From Actinomycetota bacterium (GTDB lineage Bacteria; Actinomycetota; Actinomycetes; S36-B12; UBA5976): a DNA stretch of 12,160 nucleotides. The position numbers and the translations under genes were made by a program. This document shows positions 5,891 to 11,421 of the stretch, piece by piece. Position 1 is the stretch's first letter; each line of letters begins with the position of its first letter. The notes below the pieces were generated by a model. That model was not told where the DNA came from. It saw only the letters and a program-made list of their open reading frames with translations, and made no database searches. The DNA lies in NCBI GenBank assembly GCA_947447095.1, contig CANFIL010000037.1:1-12160 (forward strand), given 5' to 3'.

Positions 5891-6622
5891 TTAGGGGCGA
5901 GTCCGCGAAGTTGGCAGAACGGTCTTTGCGCAAGCTGGCTTGGTCAAAATTCGCACAATGGTGTCCTTTTCGGCCTTTGTCACCCACAAGCCATATTTAT
6001 GTTTGACTGCCACCTGGCGAGCCACATACTTGCACCAATACGACCGGGCAGGTGGCAACCATGAAGCCGCATCTGAATCACTTTTTTGTCGGTTCAGATG
6101 CGCTGTCGTCACAACGAGATTGAGTGGATCGTTTGCGATTTGTTCTCGCTTGGATTTCGTCCAATACTGGGCACCTTTTTGCCACGCATCGGATAGCGGC
6201 ACAGCATGATCAACATCGAAACTAGAAACACATCCAGAACCTACGCGACAGGTCACATGAAATGACTCACCACTGTATGGATCTGTGAAATCTCCACCAG
6301 AAACCTTGCAGCCATCCGTTGTGGTCACATGACTGAAGTCGCGGGCCAAGACATCATTGCGGGAACTACATCCGTTGTGATCCACATCTTTCCACGCAGT
6401 TCCGAATTCCGAACGCGAATAGCCAGTTTTCGGCGCTCGCCCCTTGACGGTCAGCATCTTTGCAACGGCTAAGGCGTTTGAATCTTTGGTCGCAGCCATT
6501 TGGTCAATGTGAGCGCTTAATGACCTTTCAAGATCGGATGTAGTTGCTTGAGATGTTGCTACCCCAACAACGGGAACTATTGCGCACATCAGTGCAACCG
6601 CAATGGCGCTACGAGGTTTCAT
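5891..6622 (-). CDS. Secreted HNH nuclease (DUF1524 / GmrSD C-terminal type domain)
   Basis: The 243-residue protein has a signal peptide (basic start, hydrophobic 6-22, likely cleavage after SQA at residue 26) and a compact HNH nuclease domain. Family words are VKGRAPKTGYSR (59-70), DHNGCSSRNDVL (81-92), DVDHAVPLSDAWQKGA (136-151) with the catalytic Asp138-His139, NDPLNL (164-169) with Asn168, and a late Lys180/Asp184 segment before SWLPP. The mature part has six cysteines (85, 105, 125, 131, 197, 231), consistent with disulfides outside the cell. Such stand-alone proteins are common in actinobacteria and are thought to be extracellular DNases for nutrition or competition. No immunity gene is evident beside it. 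It stands 94 nt after ung and 17 nt before the DinB-like gene. The ATG has only a weak GTAGG eight nt upstream. Confidence 0.9.
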   Translation of the reverse strand: MKPRSAIAVALMCAIVPVVGVATSQATTSDLERSLSAHIDQMAATKDSNALAVAKMLTVKGRAPKTGYSRSEFGTAWKDVDHNGCSSRNDVLARDFSHVTTTDGCKVSGGDFTDPYSGESFHVTCRVGSGCVSSFDVDHAVPLSDAWQKGAQYWTKSKREQIANDPLNLVVTTAHLNRQKSDSDAASWLPPARSYWCKYVARQVAVKHKYGLWVTKAEKDTIVRILTKPACAKTVLPTSRTRP

Positions 6623-6716
6623 TTACTTGACCTACTCATTCATCTCTTTACCAAATGTTGCATTTAGGCATCATTGTCTTAATGTCATTATTGTGGGTCC
6701 TGCAGACATTTCTGGG
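6623..6716 (-). other. Spacer between ung and the HNH nuclease gene
   Basis: This 94-base gap is the longest in the minus-strand cluster. No strong hairpin-plus-T terminator and no convincing -35/-10 pair were seen. A separate promoter for the nuclease would be expected here, but the sequence does not single one out. Confidence 0.4.
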
Positions 6717-7373
6717 CTACCAACGAATTGGGTCGTTTCCAGCATCGATCAGAAGTTGGTTGACACGGGAAAACGGACGCGAACCCAGAAAACCTCGATG
6801 CGCACTCAGTGGGCTGGGATGAACGCCAACAACAACCCGTCCTTCAGCGAAATAATCTGCAAGCGCCTGTGCCTGCTTTCCCCACAACACTCCAACGACA
6901 TTTGGCTGGATACCTACGGCTGCTTTGACGATGTGATCTGTGACCTGCGCCCAACCCAGATCCTTATGTGAATCGCTGTTTCCCGCCTCAACTGTAAACG
7001 TTCGATTCAAGAGCATCACGCCTTGACGCAACCACGGCTCTAAGTCGCCATCAGTAACGTCACAATTTCCCATGTCCGAGTTAATTTCGGAAATGATATT
7101 GCGCAATGATCCCGGAAGAGGATGCGTGCCGGATGGAACGGAAAAGCTCAAACCGCAAGCATGTGCCGCATTGGGATATGGATCTTGTCCGACCACAATG
7201 ACTTTGACATCGTGTGGCGCGATGTGAAGAGCCCGAAAGATGTTTTCTCGCGCGGGAAGCACATCGGATCGTGAATCCAGGACAGTGGAAATGTCATTGA
7301 TTTGAGCACGAACGCCCTCAAGCTCGACTTGCCACGGGCGCGGAACAAGGTCCCACAGTTCGTGCTGATTCAT
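6717..7373 (-). CDS. ung: Uracil-DNA glycosylase, family 1
   Basis: Ung removes uracil from DNA in the first step of base excision repair. From the ATG at 7373 the product is 218 residues, the normal length. It has the water-activating motif GQDPYP (62-67, with Asp64), the uracil-binding stretch LLNRTFTVEAG (121-131, with Asn123), LWGKQA (163-168), and the leucine-loop motif HPSPLSAHRGF (185-195). The C-terminus DPIRW is also typical. A longer frame begins with a TTG at 7433, but it would overlap the DapA-like gene and add an unrelated N-terminus, so the ATG is chosen. It lies 22 nt after the DapA-like stop on the same strand, with a loose GGGAAG before it. Co-transcription with that gene is likely. 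Confidence 0.95.
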   Translation of the reverse strand: MNQHELWDLVPRPWQVELEGVRAQINDISTVLDSRSDVLPARENIFRALHIAPHDVKVIVVGQDPYPNAAHACGLSFSVPSGTHPLPGSLRNIISEINSDMGNCDVTDGDLEPWLRQGVMLLNRTFTVEAGNSDSHKDLGWAQVTDHIVKAAVGIQPNVVGVLWGKQAQALADYFAEGRVVVGVHPSPLSAHRGFLGSRPFSRVNQLLIDAGNDPIRW

Positions 7374-7395
7374 GCGCCGACTTCCCGACTGCACC

Positions 7396-8271
7396 TTAAA
7401 CCAGGCGTGGAGCCCAATCCCCTGCCTGCTCAACTAGTCCACGCAATGTTGCGTAATCTTCGTCGGTCGCAGGCAACAATGGTCCACGCACTGCAGCTGC
7501 ATCAAAGCCAAGAATGTTCATCAATGCTTTGGTCTTTGCGATGTAACGACCAGATTCGATGAATTCGAGAATTGGCAAAACGGCCGCATGTGCTTCGGCC
7601 CGTGTGGCAGCATCCATGATTCCGGCGTGAGCCTTAGGCAGCGCGTTAGCCATGCCACCGATCCAACAGGTAACTCCTGCGTCCATAAAAGTATTGCTAT
7701 CAGCATCGGCGCCACAGATCAACTGCAACTTGTCGCCATAGCGTCCACCAAGTTCAGGGATACGTGTGAGATCTCCCGAAGCTTCCTTGATGCCTTGGAT
7801 AAGTTCGTCATCGACAAGTTCATCAAGTGCTTCAACACCAAATGGGACACCAGTACGCGCTGGGTAGTCATAAAGCACCGTAGCCATTCCAACTGAGTTC
7901 ACAACTTTCTTCACATGAACTGCAAGTTCGTGTGGCGTTGGAAGTACATAAGCAGGCGCAGCAAGCATGAGGCCATCGCATTCGAGGCGCTTTGCCAGGC
8001 CAGCCTGATCAATTGCTTCATGAGTCGACAAGCCACCAACGCCGGCAAGGACTGGCACGCGGCCAGCGGTCTGCTTCACAACAGTTGAGATGACATGGTG
8101 ACGCTCATCAAAAGTCAGTGCATACGCTTCGCCGGTTGTTCCCGCGGCAACGATGCCATCAACGCCATTACCGATCATGACCTCGACAAATTCAGACAAT
8201 GCCTTCTTGTCGACATGTCCGGACTCATCAAACGGGGTGATGACTGGAACATAGACACCTGAAAAGCTCAC
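7396..8271 (-). CDS. DapA/NAL family lyase (dihydrodipicolinate synthase-like)
   Basis: This 291-residue TIM-barrel aldolase of the DHDPS/N-acetylneuraminate lyase family has all main catalytic parts: GTTGEA (44-49) with Thr45-Thr46, Tyr134 in YDYPARTG (134-141), and Lys162 in GIKEASGD, which forms the Schiff base with pyruvate. Arg139 corresponds to the arginine that in true DapA holds the aspartate-semialdehyde carboxylate. However, the TPYYNKP segment of DapA is replaced by AAPAYVLP (104-111) and no other lysine gene is nearby. The substrate is therefore open: lysine synthesis or a sugar-acid or keto-acid lyase. The start is GTG at 8271 with a strong AGGAG (8280-8284) eight nt upstream. 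It is first of the minus-strand cluster and divergent from the TrmB-like gene, 40 nt apart. Confidence 0.87.
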   Translation of the reverse strand: MSFSGVYVPVITPFDESGHVDKKALSEFVEVMIGNGVDGIVAAGTTGEAYALTFDERHHVISTVVKQTAGRVPVLAGVGGLSTHEAIDQAGLAKRLECDGLMLAAPAYVLPTPHELAVHVKKVVNSVGMATVLYDYPARTGVPFGVEALDELVDDELIQGIKEASGDLTRIPELGGRYGDKLQLICGADADSNTFMDAGVTCWIGGMANALPKAHAGIMDAATRAEAHAAVLPILEFIESGRYIAKTKALMNILGFDAAAVRGPLLPATDEDYATLRGLVEQAGDWAPRLV

Positions 8272-8279
8272 GATTTCGA

Positions 8280-8284
8280 CTCCT
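8280..8284 (-). promoter_or_regulatory. Ribosome binding site AGGAG of the DapA-like gene
   Basis: AGGAG on the minus strand, eight bases before GTG 8271, decides the start. It contrasts with the neighbouring genes, which lack such a site. The divergent gap of 40 bases must also hold part of its promoter, but no clear -10 was seen. Confidence 0.6.
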
Positions 8285-8299
8285 GAATAGTTGTGGGAC

Positions 8300-8305
8300 T
8301 AGCCT
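8300..8305 (+). promoter_or_regulatory. Leaderless-type -10 box of the TrmB-like gene (TAGCCT)
   Basis: TAGCCT is followed by six bases (TGCTTC) and the GTG start at 8312. No ribosome binding site is present. It supports both a leaderless mRNA and the choice of GTG. Confidence 0.55.
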
Positions 8306-8311
8306 TGCTTC

Positions 8312-8965
8312 GTGCAGACACCAATCTACCCGCCAATTCGCACTTTCCATGCTCGGCATGGGCGTTTGAGTGCGAGCCGTCTGCATGTGCTCGAGAACGT
8401 TGTGCCACCCCTAGACATTGCCCATTTGGGCACACCTGTGAAACTGCGTGAAATATTTCCGAACCGCAAGATCATCGTGGACTTTGGTGCTGGGATGGGT
8501 CACCACACAGAGGACCTTGCATCCCAGGGCTTTGGCGTCCTAGCAATTGATGTCCACACTCCCGGTATTTGTCGTATCGCGGAATTTGTTACCGAGAAGA
8601 ATCTCGACAATGTGCGCGTTCATCTTGGGGATGGCATCCCGATTCTGGAATCGGTTCTAGAAGCAGGCTGCGTGGATGAATTACACGTGATGTTTCCCGA
8701 CCCTTGGCCTAAAGCACGGCACAACAAACGCCGAGTAATACAGCACTCGCTCTTTGAGTTGGCCGACCGTATTTTGACTTCGGATGGAACCATCACCATG
8801 GTGACGGATGATGATGATTACGCCGAGCACATCGCCGCGGTGCTGGCTGAGTCGCCGTTATTCGAATTGGCATCCAGCGAAGCCAGCATCCCTGCCACGC
8901 GCTACAAGAGGCGTGCAGATCACATGAAAAATTCCATTCACGGATTTATTGCTCAGCGGAAATAA
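8312..8965 (+). CDS. TrmB-like tRNA (guanine-46-N7)-methyltransferase
   Basis: TrmB methylates N7 of guanine-46 in the tRNA variable loop using SAM. The 217-residue protein follows the family plan: RTFHARHGRLSASR (10-23), SAM motif DFGAGMGHHT (57-66), IDVHTPGI (79-86), the signature FPDPWPKARHNKRR (128-141), and a C-terminal ATRYKRRADH (195-204). It is divergent: motif I begins DFGAG rather than the usual EIGxG, the usual TDW reads TDDDDY, and the FERRG-like C-terminal motif is KRRAD. It may be the main TrmB or a second paralogue, so no gene symbol is given. The start is GTG with a -10 box six nt upstream. Its last 20 nt overlap the end of the convergent Nudix gene. Confidence 0.85.
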   Translation: MQTPIYPPIRTFHARHGRLSASRLHVLENVVPPLDIAHLGTPVKLREIFPNRKIIVDFGAGMGHHTEDLASQGFGVLAIDVHTPGICRIAEFVTEKNLDNVRVHLGDGIPILESVLEAGCVDELHVMFPDPWPKARHNKRRVIQHSLFELADRILTSDGTITMVTDDDDYAEHIAAVLAESPLFELASSEASIPATRYKRRADHMKNSIHGFIAQRK

Positions 8966-9422
8966 CTTCTCTCACTGTCGATTTGAGTTGTGGCCATACT
9001 TGCGCCAGACCAGGATGTAAATCCAGCTCATGAATTTCGTCAATAGCTACCCAACGCGCTTCTACGGATTCTTCGTTAGGAGTAAGTTCATGCACTGAAC
9101 TCAGCAATCCAATGACGGTGTGATAACTCCACGTGCCGTGGTCAGTGAGCAATACATCGTGCACAACATCAACAACTTCGTGACTGACGTTGAGTTCTTC
9201 CTCTAGTTCGCGGATTGCTGCTTCAATAGCCGTTTCGTGAGAATCGCGAGCACCACCAGGAATACCCCAGGTTTGTCCCCCATGGGTCCATTCAGCGCGC
9301 AATTGCATCAAGGCAGTGTCGTGCTGGGTGTCAACGAGAAGGATTCCAGCCGCGCCATTGAGCCCCCAGTGTTTGGAGCCGCACGAACATTCAACCCAGC
9401 CATCGCCGTCTCGTGTTGCCAC
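8946..9422 (-). CDS. Nudix hydrolase
   Basis: This 158-residue protein has a good Nudix box from Gly57 to Val79: Gly57, Glu63, RELEEE at 71-76, with Asn78 in place of the usual Gly. The box binds Mg2+ and cleaves nucleoside-diphosphate-linked compounds. WGIPGG (52-57) before the box is typical of MutT-like members. The N-terminal CSCGSKHWGLNGAAG (12-26), with two Cys and a His, is seen in a set of actinobacterial Nudix proteins and might bind zinc. The substrate cannot be read from sequence; clean-up of oxidised nucleotides is only one option. The start is GTG at 9422, two nt after the stop of the upstream DUF4916 gene, so translation is probably coupled. The 3' end overlaps the TrmB-like gene tail to tail. 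Confidence 0.9.
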   Translation of the reverse strand: MATRDGDGWVECSCGSKHWGLNGAAGILLVDTQHDTALMQLRAEWTHGGQTWGIPGGARDSHETAIEAAIRELEEELNVSHEVVDVVHDVLLTDHGTWSYHTVIGLLSSVHELTPNEESVEARWVAIDEIHELDLHPGLAQVWPQLKSTVREVISAEQ

Positions 9423-9424
9423 GA

Positions 9425-9961
9425 CTATGGCAACTGACCAACATGTGCCAAAGCCAGACGCACAAGAAGATCTTGCCCGCCTGTCATTTCAGCACGAACG
9501 TTTTCACTGACTGCCTCGTGCGGAGTGACCCACACCAAATCCAACGCATCTTGACTCGGCTGACATTCGCCCTTGATGGGAACAACGTAAACCAGCGAGA
9601 CCGCATGTTGACGAGGATCATGGAATCCAGACACTTGTGGATCAGGAAAGTATTCAGCAATGGTAAACGGCGACGGATTACTTGGAATCTGAGGAAATGC
9701 CATTGGCCCGAGATCTTTTTCAATGTGACGCATGATTGCATCCCGAATTCGCTCACCATAGAGAACACGACCAGAGATGACAGCGCGACTTATGGAACCG
9801 TCAGGACGCCCACGCAGCAACAAACCAATGAGTGTTACGCGACCATGATCATCGACACGTACTGGAACAGCGTCAATGTAGACCATGGGCAAACGTTCGC
9901 GAGCCTGTTCGAGTTCGTCAGAATTCAGCCAGGACGGAATGTGTTCCGTAATGTCAGTCAC
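9425..9961 (-). CDS. DUF4916 family Nudix-like protein
   Basis: The 178-residue product belongs by pattern to the actinobacterial DUF4916 group related to Nudix hydrolases. Recognisable stretches are SRAVISGRVLYGERIRDAI, PFTIAEYFPD, FHDPRQHAVSLVYVVP and QDALDLVWVTPHEA. The expected Nudix helix is present but degenerate: RHIEKDLG stands where RExxEExG would be, so two of the metal-binding acidic residues are missing. Catalysis by the normal Nudix route is therefore doubtful, and the role is unknown. Two GTG codons could start it; 9961 is preferred because GCGAGG ends five nt upstream, while GTG 9967 would overlap that site and add only two residues. It lies 29 nt after the ABC ATPase and two nt before the classical Nudix gene: a likely three-gene operon. 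Confidence 0.83.
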   Translation of the reverse strand: MTDITEHIPSWLNSDELEQARERLPMVYIDAVPVRVDDHGRVTLIGLLLRGRPDGSISRAVISGRVLYGERIRDAIMRHIEKDLGPMAFPQIPSNPSPFTIAEYFPDPQVSGFHDPRQHAVSLVYVVPIKGECQPSQDALDLVWVTPHEAVSENVRAEMTGGQDLLVRLALAHVGQLP

Positions 9962-9990
9962 ATGCACCTCGCCAATTGAGTGAATTCATC

Positions 9991-10803
9991 TCATGCTAGC
10001 GCGCGACGGCCGCGACTTGGCTTAAATCCGTGCGCATACCAGCGGTCGTCGGCACGTTCGACAGTTAGTCGAACGCCGAAAGCCTCGGACATTGGTTCAC
10101 TCGAAATAACATCAAGCACTGGACCATTGCTGGAAACTGCGCCGTTAGAGAGCAATAAGGCATTCGTAAAATTGGAAGGAATTTCTTCTACGTGATGCGT
10201 CACCAAAATCAAACTTGGACTCATCGGATCTTCTGCCAACAAACCAAGTCGTCCTACGAGATCTTCACGGCCAGCAACATCCAGCCCAGCAGCAGGTTCA
10301 TCCAAGATCAGCAGCTCGGGATCAGCCATTAGCGCGCGCGCAATTTGCACTCTTTTACGTTCGCCTTCAGACAGAGTTCCAACGCGGCGATCAACCAACT
10401 TATGCAAGCCCCAATTGTCCACCATGTCCGAGGCACGATCTCGGTCAACTGCTTCATACACTTCACGCCAGCGTCCGTTAACTCCATGTGCCGCAGTGAG
10501 GACTGCATCAAAAACAGTTTCTTCTGGGGGTAGCAGCGCGGCGATTGCGGCACTGCTGATGCCAATACGAGTTCGAAGCTCGCGAACGTTTGTTTTTCCT
10601 AGGGTCTCGCCGAGAACTTCAGCAACTCCGGATGTTGGGTGCATATAGCCTGAACAAATTTGCATCAGGGTCGTCTTACCTGCGCCATTGGGACCCATGA
10701 TGACCCAGCGCTCGCCTTCATTGACCGACCACGTGACATGCGAAAGTATCTGCTTGTCACCCCGCACGACGGTGACATCGTTGAAAGCCAGAACACTAGT
10801 CAC
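9991..10803 (-). CDS. Soluble ABC-type ATPase (YlmA-like)
   Basis: This is a 270-residue ABC ATPase with one nucleotide-binding domain: Walker A GPNGAGKTT (37-45), signature LSEGERKR (144-151), Walker B LLILDEP (164-170), D-loop AGLD, and H-loop His203 in THH. Position 85 or nearby, where transporters usually have the Q-loop glutamine, reads ISSAAIAALLPPEET with no Gln. This is also common in the YlmA-like group of actinobacterial proteins. No permease or binding-protein gene is next to it; instead it leads into two Nudix-type genes, so a transport role is uncertain and a soluble function is possible. The C-terminal 25 residues are basic. The start is GTG at 10803, six nt after a TAGATT box, with no ribosome binding site. 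Confidence 0.88.
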   Translation of the reverse strand: MTSVLAFNDVTVVRGDKQILSHVTWSVNEGERWVIMGPNGAGKTTLMQICSGYMHPTSGVAEVLGETLGKTNVRELRTRIGISSAAIAALLPPEETVFDAVLTAAHGVNGRWREVYEAVDRDRASDMVDNWGLHKLVDRRVGTLSEGERKRVQIARALMADPELLILDEPAAGLDVAGREDLVGRLGLLAEDPMSPSLILVTHHVEEIPSNFTNALLLSNGAVSSNGPVLDVISSEPMSEAFGVRLTVERADDRWYAHGFKPSRGRRALA

Positions 10804-10839
10804 AGCAGTAATCTATCTTGCAGACCTTAAGGAGCGACG
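10804..10839. promoter_or_regulatory. Compact divergent promoter region
   Basis: Thirty-six bases separate two divergent genes. The minus-strand box TAGATT (10810-10815) sits six bases before the ABC gene GTG. The plus strand has overlapping candidates TAATCT (10809-10814) and TATCTT (10814-10819). The perfect palindrome CCTTAAGG (10825-10832) overlaps the plus-strand ribosome binding site AAGGAG (10829-10834). The two promoters share bases and should compete for polymerase. Confidence 0.5.
10810..10815 (-). promoter_or_regulatory. Leaderless-type -10 box of the ABC ATPase gene (TAGATT)
   Basis: TAGATT followed by ACTGCT and then GTG gives the same six-base spacing as at trhO, marC, trmB and serB. 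It would drive the ABC-DUF4916-Nudix unit. Confidence 0.55.
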
Positions 10840-11412
10840 TTGCAGACACCTATTCCCACATCAGCGTTGCTGGCGTTCTGGCTAAACGCATGGAATCGCG
10901 GAATTATCACTGATTCGGATGCCGCTAATGCATTGGAAGCCACCACCAATTCAGGCCTGGCACTTCCACTCGAAATGACGTACGCCATTGCCCTGACTGA
11001 CAGTGTCATTTTGAGTCGAGAGCTAGTACTCACTGCGAGTCACACATTTCAATGGCACTACGTCTCACGAGAAAACACCGTTGCACTCCCCGATCCTGCC
11101 TTCGCTCGACAAGCATTTCTCGATGCATTGGAGCAAAGCACTGGTGCATTAACCGAGTTGGATCTCATTGGTTCCCGCGATGAGGTAGATCAGGCATTGG
11201 ATGACCTTGATCATCTACATCTTCCGTATATCAGCGAACGGGATTTCACAACGTTTCACAATGCCTTGCGCACACGAGTGGCTGCACACTTCGCCCGTAC
11301 ACATTCATTATCCGCAGCCAGTCCAAGCCAGGACCAAAAGCGCATTCAGATTTTGACCAAACTCGAAGTCACATGCGTTGACCTCATGTGTGCAATTGCA
11401 TCAACGGCATAG
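10840..11412 (+). CDS. Conserved-looking hypothetical protein upstream of serB
   Basis: I do not recognise this 190-residue protein with certainty. It opens with AFWLNAWNRGIITDSDAAN (12-30), a style that recalls a family of uncharacterised actinobacterial proteins, but that match is from memory only. It has no signal peptide or membrane segment. The middle is acidic (DEVDQALDDLDHL, 113-125), the rest looks helical, and two Cys lie near the end (TCVDLMC). The start is TTG at 10840, chosen because AAGGAG ends five nt upstream and no in-frame ATG or GTG lies near. Codon use resembles the neighbours. It is cytoplasmic by inference. Its stop overlaps the serB -10 box, so it and serB may be read separately or together. 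Confidence 0.8.
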   Translation: MQTPIPTSALLAFWLNAWNRGIITDSDAANALEATTNSGLALPLEMTYAIALTDSVILSRELVLTASHTFQWHYVSRENTVALPDPAFARQAFLDALEQSTGALTELDLIGSRDEVDQALDDLDHLHLPYISERDFTTFHNALRTRVAAHFARTHSLSAASPSQDQKRIQILTKLEVTCVDLMCAIASTA

Positions 11413-11415
11413 GCT
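11410..11415 (+). promoter_or_regulatory. Leaderless-type -10 box of serB (TAGGCT)
   Basis: TAGGCT is followed by TAACAC and the ATG at 11422. Its first three bases are the stop codon of the upstream gene. No ribosome binding site lies before the ATG. Confidence 0.5.
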
Positions 11416-11421
11416 TAACAC

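Noticed and set aside
5874..5987. Longer N-terminus for the DinB-like protein
   Set aside because: The extension overlaps the end of the HNH gene by nearly 100 nt, has no family similarity, and lies upstream of a better-placed ATG.
5891..6622. HNH protein as a type IV restriction enzyme (GmrSD-like)
   Set aside because: It has a signal peptide and lacks the DUF262 ParB-like domain and partner subunit; no other restriction genes are nearby.
7374..7433. Longer Ung starting at TTG 7433
   Set aside because: It would overlap the DapA-like gene by 38 nt and add 20 residues unlike the family. ATG 7373 gives the normal length.
8946..10803. ABC ATPase plus Nudix genes as an anti-phage system
   Set aside because: The ATPase looks like the common YlmA-like housekeeping type, Nudix proteins are abundant in actinobacteria, and there is no effector, toxin or mobile element nearby.
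8313..10850. TGCAGACACC shared at the starts of the TrmB-like gene (8313-8322) and the hypothetical gene (10841-10850)
   Set aside because: It is ten bases only, encodes similar first residues (MQTP), and the flanks do not match. It is probably coincidence.
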